NCBI RefSeq assembly: GCF_028372415.1
Contig: NC_092876.1
Coordinates: 56,473,256 to 56,537,255 of the forward strand
From: Notamacropus eugenii
Lineage: Eukaryota; Chordata; Mammalia; Diprotodontia; Macropodidae
Length of the DNA: 64,000 bases
Direction of reading: 5' to 3'
Shown here: positions 57,734 to 60,700 of the stretch, piece after piece
Layout of the letters: the number at the start of each line of letters is the position of its first letter
How positions within the stretch are numbered: the stretch's first letter is position 1
Made by a program: the position numbers and the translations under genes
Notes under the pieces: generated by a model
The model's database searches: none
The model's input: the letters and a program-made list of their open reading frames with translations, nothing else
Told to the model about the DNA's origin: nothing

Positions 57734-60700
57734 ATGTGTATCATTTCCTTTAGTCACAGACCTTCTTGGTATATATTCTCAGTACTGGGATTACTGAGTC
57801 AAGGGGTGTGAATAGTTTAATGACCTTTCTCACATAACTCCAAATTGTTTCCAAGAATGGCTACACCCATTCATAGTGCCCCCAATAATGTCTATTTCTG
57901 TGCCTGTCTTCCCATAGCATCTCTGCATCAACAGTTTCCATCTTTCATCATCTTTACCAATTTGATGGATATGAGATGAAGCTTCAGAGTGGTTTTCATC
58001 TGCAATTTTTCATATTATTATTGATCTAGCTACCTATTTTTATATGGTCACTGATAACGCATCTTTCTTCTGAAAACAGTGTATGCCTTGGACCATTCCT
58101 CTATTGAGAAAGGGCACTTAGTCTCCAATATTCGAGTCAGTTATTTGGATCGCTTCTGAGTGATGTTTTTTCCACCTTTTTCACTCCAGATCTGGTGGAA
58201 GGAGGGTCACGCAGGTGGTCCGGGACTTCCTGTATGCCCAGAAAGTTCAGCCTCCCGTAGAACTCTTTGTGGACTGGCTGGCTGTGGGTCACGTGGATGA
58301 GTTCTTAAGCTTTGTCCCTGTCTCTGATGACAAGGTAAGGTCCTCAAAGGGAGGCCCTTCATGAGCCCTTGAGGGTCCAGTGGTATGGTTTCATCTCTTC
58401 CAAGACCTTTCTGCAGCTTTGCAAAGGTGATGGGTTTTATGATCACCATTGTTGTATGCTCTTTTTACGTAAGCATGAACACAGACGAGAGGCACCATGG
58501 CACACTGGAATTAGGGCTGGATTTGGGGTCAGAGGACTTGACTTTGCTACTTCTGAGCTGTCTGATCTCTGGTAAAGTCCTTTGCCTCCCTGGGCTCTAG
58601 TATGCTCATCTGTAAAATGAGAGGGTTGGACTGAATGGCCTGTAAGATCCTGGATTCTTGACTGAATGTATATTTGAAGACAAAGTCACTTGGCTTTTCT
58701 AGGTCTCAACTTCTCCATCTGTAAAAATGAGATCTATGTTAGGCACTGTACTAGATGCTGAAGAAAGAGGGAAAAATTCCTTTGCCCTCAAAGAGCACTC
58801 TGTTGGGTGATTGGAACTACCCAGACTGGATGGTAGGGGCTTGGACCCTAGTTCTAAATCTGTAATCTCATAATTATACAGAGTAAAGACATGTAACCCC
58901 TTGGCATTAGGTACTTCTCTCTGTGAGCATCCATCTCCTTGGATGTTTAGGTTGACAAACCCTTGGGGACTGTCCTGCCTGGTCCTATGGTGACACAGCC
59001 CCTGGGGTCACTGAAGCCTGGCCCTGGATGCCATGGACTCTTCGTATGCTGCCTGCAGAGCAGGGTCAGAGTACCCACCCTAGGTGCGTGGATTGTAGCC
59101 GAGGCCCGGGGTGAGGGAATCTGCCTTTCTCCATACAGGGTTTCCGCCTGCTTCTGGCCAGTCCTGGAGCATGCTTCAAGCTTTTCCAGGAGAAACAGAA
59201 ATGGGGCCATGGGAGGGCTCTCCTGTTTGAAGGTCTTATTGGTGAGTTTATTCCATTGCACTTTCTCATTCCTGCCACTAAGCCTGCTCCCATCCCTTCC
59301 TATGACCTCAGTCCCCCAGCTCCCACCAGTACCAGAGATCTAGGGAGGCCCTCCAACCCAATGTGTTCAACATCCCTCCCAGAGGAGGGCCCAGACCAGT
59401 CATCTGACCTTCCTTTGCTGACCTGCAGAAAGGCAGCCTGTTTCACTCACGGACAGATCTAATTATTAGGAAGTGTCCCCTCACTCAAGTCTCCAGCCTG
59501 CTCTATTTCTGACTCTCAGGGCTAGTCAGAAGCCACCGATAAACAAGTTACAAGACATTGTGGAGGGGACAGAGAAGAAGACGCAGTCCCTACCGTTAAG
59601 GTGGGTCACCAGGACAGAGAGAAAGCCAGAAGGCCAGCCTCTGACATTTAGCTGTGTGACCCTGGGCAGTCACTTTTCTCCATCTTTCCAGGCATTCAGT
59701 TTCCTCATCTGTAAAATGAGAGGTCTGGACTTAGATGTTCTCTACACTTCCTTCTGACTCCCCACTCCTAGGATCACTTATTAGCCAATTATTAGCCTTG
59801 AGTAGTACATGGTACCTCTCCAAGCCTCAGTTTCCCCATCTGTAAAATGGTGATACCCCCCAGAATGAGGAAAAAAGTTTTCAAAACTTAAATATGCAGT
59901 AAAATACAATAGAAAATGTGAGTGGTTATGACTTAAGGAGTGCTAATAAGAATAACAGTTCCCATGTCTATGCATTTGGCTATTTTATAATAACACTTTC
60001 CTCACATGAGCCCTGTGACTTATTTCTCATTTTACAGACAAAGACATTGAGGCTCAAATATTTTTATTTTACAGATGGGGAAATTGAGGCTCAGATAGTA
60101 TTCTCATTTTATGGATAAAGAAACTGAGACTCAAATAACATTATTCTCATTTTACAGATAAAAAATGAGGCTCAACTATTCTCATTTTACAGATGGGGAA
60201 ACTGAGGGGCAAATAATATTTATAAATGAGAAAGTTGAGGCTCAACTATTATCCTCCTTTTGCTCATGGGAAAACCAAGGCTTAGAAAGGGGAGGTGGCT
60301 TGTCTAAGTCTTGCAGCTGACAAGGTTAATTTAGATGATCTTAGTATGATTTTAGTATGCCCCTACACCCCCATCATTTTTCAAGTGAGGAAACAGAGGC
60401 CCAGGGAAGGGGGTGACTCAGGACGTTGGTATTTTTGACTCCAGAGCTAGTAGTCTCTTTCCTTCATGGACCACCTGTTGTGCCAGGGCTGAAGCTTGAA
60501 CCCAGACCTTTTAGCTGCAGCTTTGGAGCTCTCTTTATTACCTATCACCAATTGCCTCACAGTCTAGCTGGTGAGAGAGCTTATCTGCATATGGAAGGAT
60601 AACTCAGCATTCCAAGAAGAAGATATCCAATGGCAGATGAAGGAGACAGAGAGTCATTGAGTCACTCAACAAGCCTTCATTAAGTACTGATTATATGTTA

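Larger units (their letters stand above)
53154..58189 (+). other. PADI3 intron 11 (5.0 kb)
   Basis: AT-rich tract (53,285-53,725), MIR (53,745-54,060), SINEs, a partial hAT copy (54,428-54,511), GA tract (55,150-55,440), L2, RTE-tailed SINE, TG tract and a reversed L1 reaching exon 12. 54,560-55,060, 55,700-56,050 and 57,110-57,660 are unassigned. Confidence 0.7.
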
